DNA from: Roseococcus thiosulfatophilus
GTDB lineage: Bacteria > Pseudomonadota > Alphaproteobacteria > Acetobacterales > Acetobacteraceae
Length of the DNA stretch: 64,000 nt
Direction of reading: 5' to 3'
Assembly: GCF_017311575.1 (NCBI RefSeq)
Contig: NZ_JAFFQY010000002.1
Span: 1 to 64,000 of the forward strand
The translations under genes were made by a program, and so were the position numbers. Below, piece by piece: positions 1 through 7,962 of the stretch. The stretch's first letter is position 1. The number at the start of each line of letters is the position of its first letter. Under the pieces are notes generated by a model. It was not told where the DNA came from, ran no database searches, and was given only the letters and a program-made list of their open reading frames with translations.

Positions 1-124
1 AAAGCTGACGCCTCTTCGCCGCGCACCAGCGCAGGAAGGCGTGGGTATGTTGCCCTCATATTTCCCTGCCGAAAAGCAAGAACCCATGGCTGGCCACCCG
101 GCCCCCAGGCGCTACCCTCCCCCC

Positions 125-1465
125 ATGAACCTCTCCCGCCTCCTCGCCGCCCGTGCCGCGGCGCAAAAGCCCATCACCGTCGGCGTCATCGGCGCCGGCA
201 AGTTCGGCGCCATGTTCCTCGCCATGGCGGCGCAGTCGCCGGGCATCCATGTGGCCGTCATCGCCGATCTCTCGCCCGCCCGCGCGCGGGAGAACCTGGC
301 CCGCATCGGCTGGAGCGCCGAGCAATCCGCCGCCCCCAACCTCGATGACGCGCTGCGCACCCGCGCCACCCACCTCACCGAGAACGCCGCCCTGGTGAAC
401 GATCCGCGCATCGAGGTGGTGGTGGAGAGCACCGGCAACCCCGCCGCCGGCATCGCGCACGCGCTGGCCGCCATCGCCGCCCGCCAGCACATCGTCATGG
501 TGAATGTCGAGGCCGATGTGCTGGCCGGCCCCTTGCTCGCGCGCAAGGCGGCGGCCGCCGGCTGCGTCTATTCCATGGCCTATGGCGACCAGCCCGCCCT
601 GGTCTGCGAGATGGTGGACACGCTGCGCGCCATGGGCATGCCCGTCATCGCCGCCGGCAAGGGCACCAAGTACCTGCCCGCCTTCCACGAATCCACGCCC
701 GAGACCGTCTGGGGCTATTACGGCCTGACGCCGGAACAGGCGGCCGCGGGGGGGATGAACCCGCAGATGTTCAACTCCTTCCTGGACGGCACCAAGAGCG
801 GCATCGAGATGGCGGCCATCGCCAATGCCACCGGCCTGACCCCGCCGGAGGATGGCCTGGCCTTCCCGCCCGTGGGCGTGCAGGACCTGCCGCATGTGTT
901 CCGCCCGCGCGGGGTGGGCGGGCACTTGGCCCGAAAGGGCGTGGTGGAGGTGATCTCCAGCCTGGAGCGCGACGCGCGGCCGGTGGTGGGGGATTTGCGC
1001 TGGGGCGTCTATGCGGTGTTCGAGGGCGAGACGGACTATATCCGCCGCTGCTTCTCCGAATATGGCGTGCACACCGACAGCACGGGCCACTACGCGGCGC
1101 TGTGGCGGCCCTACCACCTGATCGGCCTGGAACTGGGCGTGAGCGTCGCCTCCGCCGCCCTGCGGCGCGAACCCACCGGCTGCGGCGATGCCTGGCGCGG
1201 CGATGTGGCCGCCACCGCCAAGCGCGACCTGCGCGCGGGCGAAATCCTGGATGGCGAGGGCGGGTCCATGGCCTGGGGCAAATGCGTCCCCGCCGCGCGC
1301 AGCCTGGCCGAGGGGCTGCTGCCCATCGGCCTCGCCCATGGGGTGAAGCTGCTGCGCGACGTGCCGTGCGGGGCCATGCTGCGGCAGGCCGACGTGGCGC
1401 TGGAGGATGGCGCGCTGGCGGTGCGGGTTCGGCGGGAAATGGAAACGACCTTCACGGATTCTTGA
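125..1465 (+). CDS. NAD(P)-dependent oxidoreductase with SAF-like C-terminal domain (homoserine-dehydrogenase-like)
   Basis: The protein has an N-terminal Rossmann fold (the GAGKFG nucleotide-binding loop falls near residue 24), a homoserine-dehydrogenase-like middle, and a C-terminal segment around KRDLRAGEIL typical of SAF domains. Enzymes of this architecture are annotated as NAD(P)-dependent oxidoreductases; the substrate is not known. The open frame extends upstream to 41, but the ATG at 125 gives a start just before the conserved Rossmann strand, so I chose it. It is followed 24 bp later by the chemoreceptor gene on the same strand. True homoserine dehydrogenase is unlikely because the C-terminus differs. 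Family call is good; function is open. Confidence 0.75.
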   Translation: MNLSRLLAARAAAQKPITVGVIGAGKFGAMFLAMAAQSPGIHVAVIADLSPARARENLARIGWSAEQSAAPNLDDALRTRATHLTENAALVNDPRIEVVVESTGNPAAGIAHALAAIAARQHIVMVNVEADVLAGPLLARKAAAAGCVYSMAYGDQPALVCEMVDTLRAMGMPVIAAGKGTKYLPAFHESTPETVWGYYGLTPEQAAAGGMNPQMFNSFLDGTKSGIEMAAIANATGLTPPEDGLAFPPVGVQDLPHVFRPRGVGGHLARKGVVEVISSLERDARPVVGDLRWGVYAVFEGETDYIRRCFSEYGVHTDSTGHYAALWRPYHLIGLELGVSVASAALRREPTGCGDAWRGDVAATAKRDLRAGEILDGEGGSMAWGKCVPAARSLAEGLLPIGLAHGVKLLRDVPCGAMLRQADVALEDGALAVRVRREMETTFTDS

Positions 1466-1489
1466 GGCACTTCCGGTTGAGTGGGGGGC

Positions 1490-3472
1490 ATGCGACGCCT
1501 CACCGCCCCCCTCGCCCGCCTCAGCCTCGCCGCCCGTGTCACGGTCGTGGGGCTCCTTGCCATCACCGTCTCCGTCCTGGCCGTCGAAGGCTGGTCGGCG
1601 TGGCGCCACCACCGCGCGGACCACGCCGCGCTGGACGCGCAGCTCGAGCGGGACCTGGTCCTGCTGGACAGCCTCACCGCCCGGGTGGCCGGCGGCGGCG
1701 CCTGGCGGCTGACCGAGGCGGGGCGGCTCGCCAGGGGCGATGTCGTGTTGGAAGGCGCCAATGACCTGGTGGACATGGTGCGCGCCGCGACCGGCGCGCG
1801 CACCGCGATCTTCCGCGGCGACGAGGTGGTGGCGGGCACGGGCCGGCCCGATGGCTCGCGCCTCACGGGCCAGCGCACGGCCACCGGCCCGCACCGCGAC
1901 ACCGCCCTGGGCGAGGGGCGCGTCTATCGCGGCCCCACGCGGATCGAGGGTGCGCCGCATATCGCGATCTACAGCCCCATCCGTGACGCGGGCGGCAAGG
2001 TGATCGGGATGCTCTTCGTGGGCCAATCCCGCGCCACGATGGACGCGGCGCTGATGGACAGGCTGTGGCACGCGCTGGTGGCCAAGCTGCTGCTGGTGGC
2101 CCTGGCGGGCGGGCTGCTCTGGGTGGGGCTGCGCCGGTCGCTGCGCCCGCTGGAGGAGCTGCGGCAATGGGTCGCGGCCGGGGTGGCGGAACAGCCCGTG
2201 CCGCATCTCGCCCGGCGGGATGAGCTGGGCTCCCTGGCCCGCGCCCTGGAGGAGAACCGCACCGCCGCGCAGGAGAAGGCCCGGCTGGAAGCCGCCCTGC
2301 GCGCGGCCGAGGAAGGGCGTAAGCGCCGCAGCGCCGCCATGGAGCGCAGCGCGGAGGAGTTCGGCAGCAATGTCGGCTCGGTCATGGCGGGCTTCGAGGA
2401 TTCCGCCAGCACCATGCTGACCGCCACGACGCGGCTGTCGGACGCGATGGGCCGCACCTCCGCCCAGGTGACCGAGACGGCGGGGCATTCGGCCGAAAGC
2501 AACGCGAACCTGCAGGCCGTGGCCTCCGCCGTGGAGGAGCTGGCCGCGAGCGTGAGCGAGATCAGCAACCAGGTCAGCCGCGCCGCCGTCGTCGCGGCCG
2601 AGGCGGTGACCGAGGCGCAGCGCGGCGATACGCGCATAGAGGCCCTGACCAGGAGCGCGGACCGCATCGGCGACATCCTGAACGTGATCTCCGACGTGGC
2701 CTCGCGCACCAACCTGCTGGCGCTCAACGCGACCATCGAGGCGGCGCGGGCGGGCGAGGCGGGCAAGGGCTTCGCGGTGGTGGCGTCGGAGGTAAAGAAC
2801 CTCGCCACCCAGACCGCCGGCGCCACCCAGGACGTGGCGGCGCAGATCGCGGCCATCCGCCAGGCGACGGCCGAGGCCGCGCAGGGCATGCGCGCCATCT
2901 CCGCCGCCATCGGCCGGATGGACGAGGTGGCGGGCGGCATCGCGGCCGCCGTCGAGGAACAGGGGGCCGCCACGCGCGAGATCACGGGTCGGCTGCAACT
3001 GGTGGCGCGCGGCAATGCCCAGGTGGCCGACACCATGGCCGAGGTGGCGCGCATGGCCGAGGCCGCGGCCGACGCCACGCTGGAGGTGGAGAGCAGCGCC
3101 GCCACCGTGCAGGGCGAGGCCGGGGTGCTGCGCGCCGAGGTGGATGGCTTCCTCGCCACCCTGCACGAGCAGATGGAGGAACGCCGCCGCTTCGACCGCC
3201 TGGCGGTGGAGGGCCGCGACGCCACGCTGGTGGTGGAGGGTGCGACGGAGCGGCTGCGCCTGCTCGACATCTCGCTGGGCGGGGCGGCTCTGCGCCGGGG
3301 TGAACCCCTGCCCCCGGACGCGGCGCTGTCCATCGCCCTGCCTGGCGCCGGCGGGCCTGTCACGGGGCGCGTGGTGCGCTGGGAGGAGGGCGTGCTGGCC
3401 ATCAGCTTCGACCAGCCCATCGGCACCGCGGTGATGGAGGCCGTGACGCGCGAACTGGGCATCGCGGCCTGA
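1490..3472 (+). CDS. Methyl-accepting chemotaxis protein with C-terminal PilZ domain
   Basis: A transmembrane chemoreceptor of about 660 residues. In order: TM1 (about 12-32), a periplasmic Cache-like sensor with the FVGQSR end motif (about 40-185), TM2 (about 190-212), HAMP, a cytoplasmic MCP signalling domain containing the hairpin region (SRTNLLALNATIEAARAGE), then a PilZ domain over the last 100 residues. The PilZ part shows both c-di-GMP-binding signatures: an arginine cluster RRRFDR and D-I-S-L-G-G (DxSxxG). It should therefore couple ligand sensing and c-di-GMP level to CheA signalling at the membrane. GTG at 1481 is also in frame; ATG 1490 is preferred. It lies away from the flagellar genes. 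Confidence 0.9.
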   Translation: MRRLTAPLARLSLAARVTVVGLLAITVSVLAVEGWSAWRHHRADHAALDAQLERDLVLLDSLTARVAGGGAWRLTEAGRLARGDVVLEGANDLVDMVRAATGARTAIFRGDEVVAGTGRPDGSRLTGQRTATGPHRDTALGEGRVYRGPTRIEGAPHIAIYSPIRDAGGKVIGMLFVGQSRATMDAALMDRLWHALVAKLLLVALAGGLLWVGLRRSLRPLEELRQWVAAGVAEQPVPHLARRDELGSLARALEENRTAAQEKARLEAALRAAEEGRKRRSAAMERSAEEFGSNVGSVMAGFEDSASTMLTATTRLSDAMGRTSAQVTETAGHSAESNANLQAVASAVEELAASVSEISNQVSRAAVVAAEAVTEAQRGDTRIEALTRSADRIGDILNVISDVASRTNLLALNATIEAARAGEAGKGFAVVASEVKNLATQTAGATQDVAAQIAAIRQATAEAAQGMRAISAAIGRMDEVAGGIAAAVEEQGAATREITGRLQLVARGNAQVADTMAEVARMAEAAADATLEVESSAATVQGEAGVLRAEVDGFLATLHEQMEERRRFDRLAVEGRDATLVVEGATERLRLLDISLGGAALRRGEPLPPDAALSIALPGAGGPVTGRVVRWEEGVLAISFDQPIGTAVMEAVTRELGIAA

Positions 3473-3531
3473 GGCGTTCCCAAACGCGCCGCTTTCTGTA
3501 GGCTTCCCCCAACCCATTGAGGAGGAAGCCG

Positions 3532-4317
3532 ATGCCCACATTGTTCGACCTGACCGGAAAGGTCGCCATCGTCACCGGCGGCAGCCGCGGCATCGGGCGC
3601 GCCATCTGCGAGCGCCTGGCGGAACATGGCGCCAAGGTCGTCGTCTCCTCGCGCAAGCTCGATGCCTGCCAGGAGGTGGTGGACGCCATCACGGCCAAGG
3701 GCGGCACGGCCATGGCGGTGGCCTGCAACATCGGCCGCAAGGAGGAATTGCAGAAGCTGGTGGACGCCACGCGCGCGGCCTATGGCCCGGTGGATGTGCT
3801 GGTCTGCAACGCCGCGGTGAACCCCTATTTCGGCCCGTCCCAGGACATTCCGGACGAGGCCTATGACCGCATCATGAACTCCAATGTCCGCTCCAACCTC
3901 TGGCTCTGCCAGATGGCGATTCCGGAGATGGCGGCGCGGGGTTCGGGCTCGGTCATCATCGTCTCCTCCATCGGCGGGTTCCGGGGGTCGCCGCGGCTGG
4001 GCATCTACGGCGTCAGCAAGGCGGCCGACATGCAGCTGGCCCGCGCGCTGGCCACCGAGTGGGGGCCTTCAGGCGTGCGTGTGAACGCCATCGCGCCCGG
4101 CCTGGTCCGCACCGATTTCGCCCGCGCGCTGTGGGAGGACCCGGTAAACCTGAAGAAGCGCACGCGCGACACGCCCCTGCTGCGCATCGGCGAGCCGGAC
4201 GAGATCGCCGGCGCCGCGGTGTTCCTGGCCTCCCCCGCCTCGGGCTTCATGACGGGGCAGAGCATGGTGATCGATGGCGGCGTGCTGGCCGGCCCGCCGC
4301 TGGTGAGCGAGGACTGA
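3532..4317 (+). CDS. SDR family NAD(P)-dependent oxidoreductase
   Basis: Classical short-chain dehydrogenase of 261 residues. It has the TGGSRGIG cofactor loop at residues 15-22, the CNAAV strand-4 motif (NAA in place of the usual NNAG), catalytic Ser near 145-146 and YGVSK with Tyr159 and Lys163. The C-terminal FMTGQSMVIDGG motif is typical of this subfamily. The start is fixed by a strong GAGGAGG ribosome site eight bases before ATG 3532. It stands alone, 59 bp after the chemoreceptor gene, and no substrate can be inferred from the neighbours. Confidence 0.9.
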   Translation: MPTLFDLTGKVAIVTGGSRGIGRAICERLAEHGAKVVVSSRKLDACQEVVDAITAKGGTAMAVACNIGRKEELQKLVDATRAAYGPVDVLVCNAAVNPYFGPSQDIPDEAYDRIMNSNVRSNLWLCQMAIPEMAARGSGSVIIVSSIGGFRGSPRLGIYGVSKAADMQLARALATEWGPSGVRVNAIAPGLVRTDFARALWEDPVNLKKRTRDTPLLRIGEPDEIAGAAVFLASPASGFMTGQSMVIDGGVLAGPPLVSED

Positions 4318-4399
4318 GGGCGCGGGGGGCGCCCTGGCGCCCCCTTTCGCCGCGCGGCCGATTCACGCCCCCGGCTGCGCCGGGGACGATCGGACGCGG

Positions 4400-5992
4400 C
4401 TACCCCTTCTTCACATTCCAGAACAGCGGCATGCCGCTCAGCATGTCGGTCACGTTGCGGCGGTGCGCCGTGGCCAGGAAGTACTGGCCGAGCGGGATCA
4501 TCGGCACATCCTGCATGGCCTGCGCCTGGATGCGCCGGCCGATGGCCTGCTGCGCGGCCAGGTCGGGCGCCGTGAACCATTCCTGCCGCAGCGCCTCCAG
4601 CGCCGGGCTGTCGGGCCAGCCGATCCAGCCATTGGTGCCATTGCCGCGCAGGCCGAGATGCCCGGCGGGCGAAGCGAAGTCCAACCCCCCGCCAAAGGTG
4701 AAAAAGGCGCTCCAGCCCCCGCGCTCCACCGGCTCGCGGCTGGTGCGGCGTTGCAGCACCGTGCCCCAGTCCAGCGCCTGGTAATCGAGGTTCAGGCCGA
4801 TGCGGCGGAAGACGTCGGCGCCCACCTCGCTCATCGCGCGCAGGAAGGGCAGGTCGCTGGGGACGATCAGGGCCACGCGCTCATTGTTGTAGCCCGCGGC
4901 GGCCAGCGCGCGGCGCACCGCGTCGAGATCACGCGGGCCGGTCAGCGGCGCCAGCCCCTCATTGGAGGCCAGCGGCGTGCCGGGCGTGAAGACGCCCACA
5001 TCGCCGCGCCAGAGGTCGGGGTTGTTGCCCACGATGGCCTGCATGAAGTCCGACTGGTTGATGGCGCCCAGCACCGCCCGCCGCACGGCCGGGTTGTTGA
5101 AGGGCGGCTGGAGGTGGTTGAAGCGCAGGAAGCCGATGAAGCCCGTGGTCTCCAGCGTCTTCACCTCCACCTGGCGGTGGCGGCGCAGCACGGGCAGCAG
5201 GTCGGTTACCGCCTGTTCCCACCAATCCACCTCGCCCGCCTGGAGTGCGGCGGCCGCCGTCGCGCCATCGGGCATCACCACCCATTCCACGCGGTCCAGA
5301 TGCGCCACCTTGGGGCCGGCGGTGAAGGAGGGGGTGCCGCCCTCGCGCGGCACATAGCCGTCGAACTTCGCATAGACGGTGCGCGCGCCCGCCACCCGCT
5401 CATTCGCCACGAAGCGGTAGGGGCCGGAGCCCACCATCTCGCTCACCTGCGTCGCCGCATCGGTGCGGGCCAGCCGCTCGGGCATGATGAAGGGGACGGT
5501 GACCGTGGTCTTGCCGAGGGCCGCCGGCAGCAGCGGGAAAGGCGCCTTCAGGCGGAAGCGCAGGCGCCGGTCGTCCAGCGCCGCGAGTTCATCCGTCACG
5601 GCGAAGAGCGCCTGGCCGAAGGGGTCGCGCGCGCCCCAGCGGCGCAGGCTCGCCACCGCGTCGGCCGCGCGCACCGGTTCGCCATCATGGAAGCGCAGGC
5701 CCGGGCGGAGGGTGATGGTCCAGCTGCGGCCGTCATCCTCGACCACATGGCCCTCGGCCATCTGCGGCTGGGCGCGGAATTCGGCGTCGGTGGCGTAGAG
5801 CGTGTCAAAGACCAGATAGGCGTGGTTGCGGCTGACGAAGGCGGTGGACCAGAGCGGGTCCAGCACCGTCACGTCGGATTGCGGCACGAAGCGCATCACG
5901 CGCGCGGCCTGGGCGGTGGCGGGCGCGGCGAGCGCCCCGGCGAGGGGCGTGGCAAGAAGCGCGCGGCGCGGCAGGCGGGGCATCCGGATCAT
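4400..5992 (-). CDS. ABC transporter substrate-binding protein, peptide/opine family (SBP_bac_5)
   Basis: A periplasmic solute-binding protein of about 530 residues. The N-terminus has twin Arg followed by a hydrophobic stretch and an ATAQA cleavage site, compatible with Sec or Tat export. The body has the family marks: TVLDPLWS, W-T-I-T-L-R-P-G-L-R-F-H-D-G, and the N-x-P-A-V-R-R-A core helix. Such proteins deliver oligopeptides, opines or similar ligands to an ABC permease, but no permease or ATPase gene lies beside it, so it is an orphan or works with a distant transporter. The frame is open to 6142; ATGs at 6013, 5992 and 5983 are all possible and none has a strong ribosome site. Confidence 0.85.
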   Translation of the reverse strand: MIRMPRLPRRALLATPLAGALAAPATAQAARVMRFVPQSDVTVLDPLWSTAFVSRNHAYLVFDTLYATDAEFRAQPQMAEGHVVEDDGRSWTITLRPGLRFHDGEPVRAADAVASLRRWGARDPFGQALFAVTDELAALDDRRLRFRLKAPFPLLPAALGKTTVTVPFIMPERLARTDAATQVSEMVGSGPYRFVANERVAGARTVYAKFDGYVPREGGTPSFTAGPKVAHLDRVEWVVMPDGATAAAALQAGEVDWWEQAVTDLLPVLRRHRQVEVKTLETTGFIGFLRFNHLQPPFNNPAVRRAVLGAINQSDFMQAIVGNNPDLWRGDVGVFTPGTPLASNEGLAPLTGPRDLDAVRRALAAAGYNNERVALIVPSDLPFLRAMSEVGADVFRRIGLNLDYQALDWGTVLQRRTSREPVERGGWSAFFTFGGGLDFASPAGHLGLRGNGTNGWIGWPDSPALEALRQEWFTAPDLAAQQAIGRRIQAQAMQDVPMIPLGQYFLATAHRRNVTDMLSGMPLFWNVKKG

Positions 5993-6361
5993 CCCAAGGT
6001 TGGCGGGACGCATCCTGGGGGTGCGGCGCGGCGCGGCGCAACAGCTTTGACAGGGGGGGAAACCGGCCGCTGTCGGCGGCGACGTGAGCGGGCCCATGGA
6101 CCCCCTTGCGGGGGGTCGGTCCAGGCGAGGAACCGTCCGCACGCCCGCTGTTGGGCGGGACGCCCTCCGCCACGGCCCGCGAGCCGGAACGGAGGTGGCG
6201 GGACCGGCGCCCCCCTATTCGAGGAAGGGCACCGGACAAGGCTCTCGCCGCGAAACACGCGCGCGGCACCGGCAGCGGCCGGAAAGACGGCGGAGATAGG
6301 GTGCCCATCCCCGCTTTTGAAGTGCGATGCGCGCGGGTGGCCCCGCGCGCACCGCATGGCG
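5993..6361. other. Intergenic stretch of 369 bp between speE and the solute-binding protein gene
   Basis: No credible gene. It holds the probable speE terminator hairpin (6328-6351) and a second short hairpin, GACCCCC with a five-base loop and GGGGGTC at 6099-6117. I see no clear promoter for the downstream solute-binding gene. Confidence 0.6.
6328..6351 (-). terminator. Hairpin just downstream of speE, probable terminator
   Basis: A perfect 10-bp stem (TGCGCGCGGG / CCCGCGCGCA) with loop TGGC begins about 10 bases after the speE stop codon. There is no continuous U-tract after it in the leftward direction, only an A/T-richer patch, so it may be an RNA 3' end stabiliser rather than a true intrinsic terminator. 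Confidence 0.5.
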
Positions 6362-7234
6362 TCAGCGCGCCAGGTTTTCCGCGATATAGGGCGGCAGGGC
6401 GAAGGCGCCGGCGTGGATCTCGGGCGTCCAGTAGCGCGTCTGGCCCAGGATGCCCGCGGCCTCGGCGCGCGCGCGGAGGGTGGCCACGTCCACTTCGCGC
6501 AGGCTGGCGTCCTTGGCCGCCCAGCCCAGCGTCATGAAGCCGCCCACATAGGTCGGCACCGCGGCCACATAGGCCCAGGTGTCGGGGAAGGATTTGGCGC
6601 GGCGGAGGTTCGTCTCGCGCAGTTCGTCGGCCTGCATGAAGGGCACGCCGCACTGGTTCACGATCAGCCCGCGGTCGCTCAGCAGGCGGGCGGCGTTGGC
6701 GTAGAACTCGTCGGTGAAGAGCACCTCGCCCACGCCGATGGGGTCCGTGCTGTCCACGATCACCACGTCGAAGCTGCCGGAAGCCGCCTGGCGGACGTAG
6801 TCAATGCCGTCGCCCACGATGACCTCGGCGCGGGGGTCGTTCCACGCATCACCCGCGATGCCGGGCATGAATTCCTTGGCAAGGCGGATCACCTCGCCGT
6901 CGATCTCGACCATCACGGCGCGCTCGACGTTGCGGTGCTGCAGCACGCGCCGCAGCACGCCGCCATCGCCCGCGCCGATGATGAGCACGCGCTTCGCCGC
7001 GCCATGCGCCAGCAGGGGCACATGGGTCAGCATTTCCTGATAGACGAACTCATCGCGCTCGGTGATCTGCACCACCCCGTCCAGCAGCATGACGCGGCCA
7101 TGGCTGGTGCTCTCGAACACCATGATGTCCTGGAAATCGCTCTGCACGCGGGCGAGCTCGCGCTTCACCAGGAAGCGCTGGCCCCAATCGGGGTAGAGGG
7201 TCTCGTTCACCCAGGAATCGGTCGCCATCGTCAT
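6362..7234 (-). CDS. speE: Polyamine aminopropyltransferase (spermidine synthase)
   Basis: Transfers the aminopropyl group of decarboxylated S-adenosylmethionine to putrescine, giving spermidine. About 290 residues, the usual size. Visible signatures are the N-terminal W-x-N-E-T-L-Y-P region, LLDGVVQITERDEFVYQEM, the cofactor loop IIGAGDGGVLRR, VEIDGEV, and the catalytic patch VIVDSTDPIG. It lies directly downstream of speD, whose product makes its second substrate. The start at 7234 is chosen because CAGGAGACG precedes it; ATG 7228 is two codons further in. A 10-bp intercistronic hairpin separates it from speD. Confidence 0.96.
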   Translation of the reverse strand: MTMATDSWVNETLYPDWGQRFLVKRELARVQSDFQDIMVFESTSHGRVMLLDGVVQITERDEFVYQEMLTHVPLLAHGAAKRVLIIGAGDGGVLRRVLQHRNVERAVMVEIDGEVIRLAKEFMPGIAGDAWNDPRAEVIVGDGIDYVRQAASGSFDVVIVDSTDPIGVGEVLFTDEFYANAARLLSDRGLIVNQCGVPFMQADELRETNLRRAKSFPDTWAYVAAVPTYVGGFMTLGWAAKDASLREVDVATLRARAEAAGILGQTRYWTPEIHAGAFALPPYIAENLAR

Positions 7235-7253
7235 CGTCTCCTGCACGTAAGAA

Positions 7254-7277
7254 GGGCCGGGTGTCGCCACCCGGCCC
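7254..7277. promoter_or_regulatory. Perfect 10-bp intercistronic hairpin between speD and speE
   Basis: GGGCCGGGTG at 7254-7263 pairs with CACCCGGCCC at 7268-7277 across a TCGC loop. It lies in the 70-bp gap between speD stop and speE start, about 20 bases before the speE start. No U-tract follows, so processing or attenuation between the two cistrons is more likely than full termination. Confidence 0.55.
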
Positions 7278-7304
7278 CGATCAGTCACCACATGCGGCCG
7301 GCGT

Positions 7305-7778
7305 TCAGCCGATCAGGCCGCGCTTGTGCTCGGCGAGCTGCACGCGCTCGGCCAGGAAGCCGCGCTTCAGGAACGGGATCGCCTTGTAGGGGTCGCAATC
7401 GCCGCACACGAAGATGTCCAGCGCCGCGTAGTCGCGCTCCGGCCAGGTGTGGATGGACACATGGCTCTCGGCCAGCACCAGCACGCCCGACACCCCGCCA
7501 TTGGGCGAGAAGTGGTGGAAATGCCCGTGCAGGATGGTGGCCCCCGTGGCGATCGCGGCCTCGCGCAGCACGGCGTCGATGTGGCCGGGGTCGTCGAGGT
7601 TGGTCGCGCCCCACAGATCAATGATCAGGTGCGTGCCGGCGTAGCGCACGCCGTTGCGCTCAACGAAGTAATCCTTCGCCTCGCTGACCGAGCCGTGACC
7701 GGCGTCACCGTGAGAGACAGTCTGGGCGTTGCTCGGGAGCGTGTCCGAGTTCATCCCCAGTCGGACGAGAGAGTCCAT
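7305..7778 (-). CDS. speD: S-adenosylmethionine decarboxylase proenzyme
   Basis: Pyruvoyl enzyme that decarboxylates S-adenosylmethionine to supply the aminopropyl donor for SpeE. The self-cleavage site is visible as LAESHVSIHTWPE: cleavage before Ser105 would create the pyruvoyl group. The core starts at YAGTHLIIDLWG (about residue 46), so the protein carries an N-terminal extension of some 45 residues compared with the shortest bacterial forms. The start has a GGAAAGGGAAC ribosome site. A 15-base inverted repeat, CGGCCAC-C-GTGGCCG at 7825-7839, lies in its upstream region and might be an operator. First gene of a speD-speE operon. Confidence 0.95.
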   Translation of the reverse strand: MDSLVRLGMNSDTLPSNAQTVSHGDAGHGSVSEAKDYFVERNGVRYAGTHLIIDLWGATNLDDPGHIDAVLREAAIATGATILHGHFHHFSPNGGVSGVLVLAESHVSIHTWPERDYAALDIFVCGDCDPYKAIPFLKRGFLAERVQLAEHKRGLIG

Positions 7779-7962
7779 GGCGGTTCCCTTTCCTACCAGC
7801 AGATGACCAGGTGTATCGGCTGTGCGGCCACCGTGGCCGTCGGTTCGATCATGGTCAGTGGGGGCGCGTTCTGGGGCATGGGGGCCCGGGGGTCAAATGA
7901 AATCGGGACCTTGCGCCGTGATCCCTGTGCAAGGCGGCACGCCCTCAGCGCAAGGCTCCTTT

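Noticed and set aside
56-3541. Very long open frames opposite real genes (also 4463-7624 and 7822-11325 on the plus strand, each over 1000 codons)
   Set aside because: High GC leaves few stop codons; the translations are rich in His, Arg, Gly and Gln with no domain, and they lie antisense to well-supported genes.
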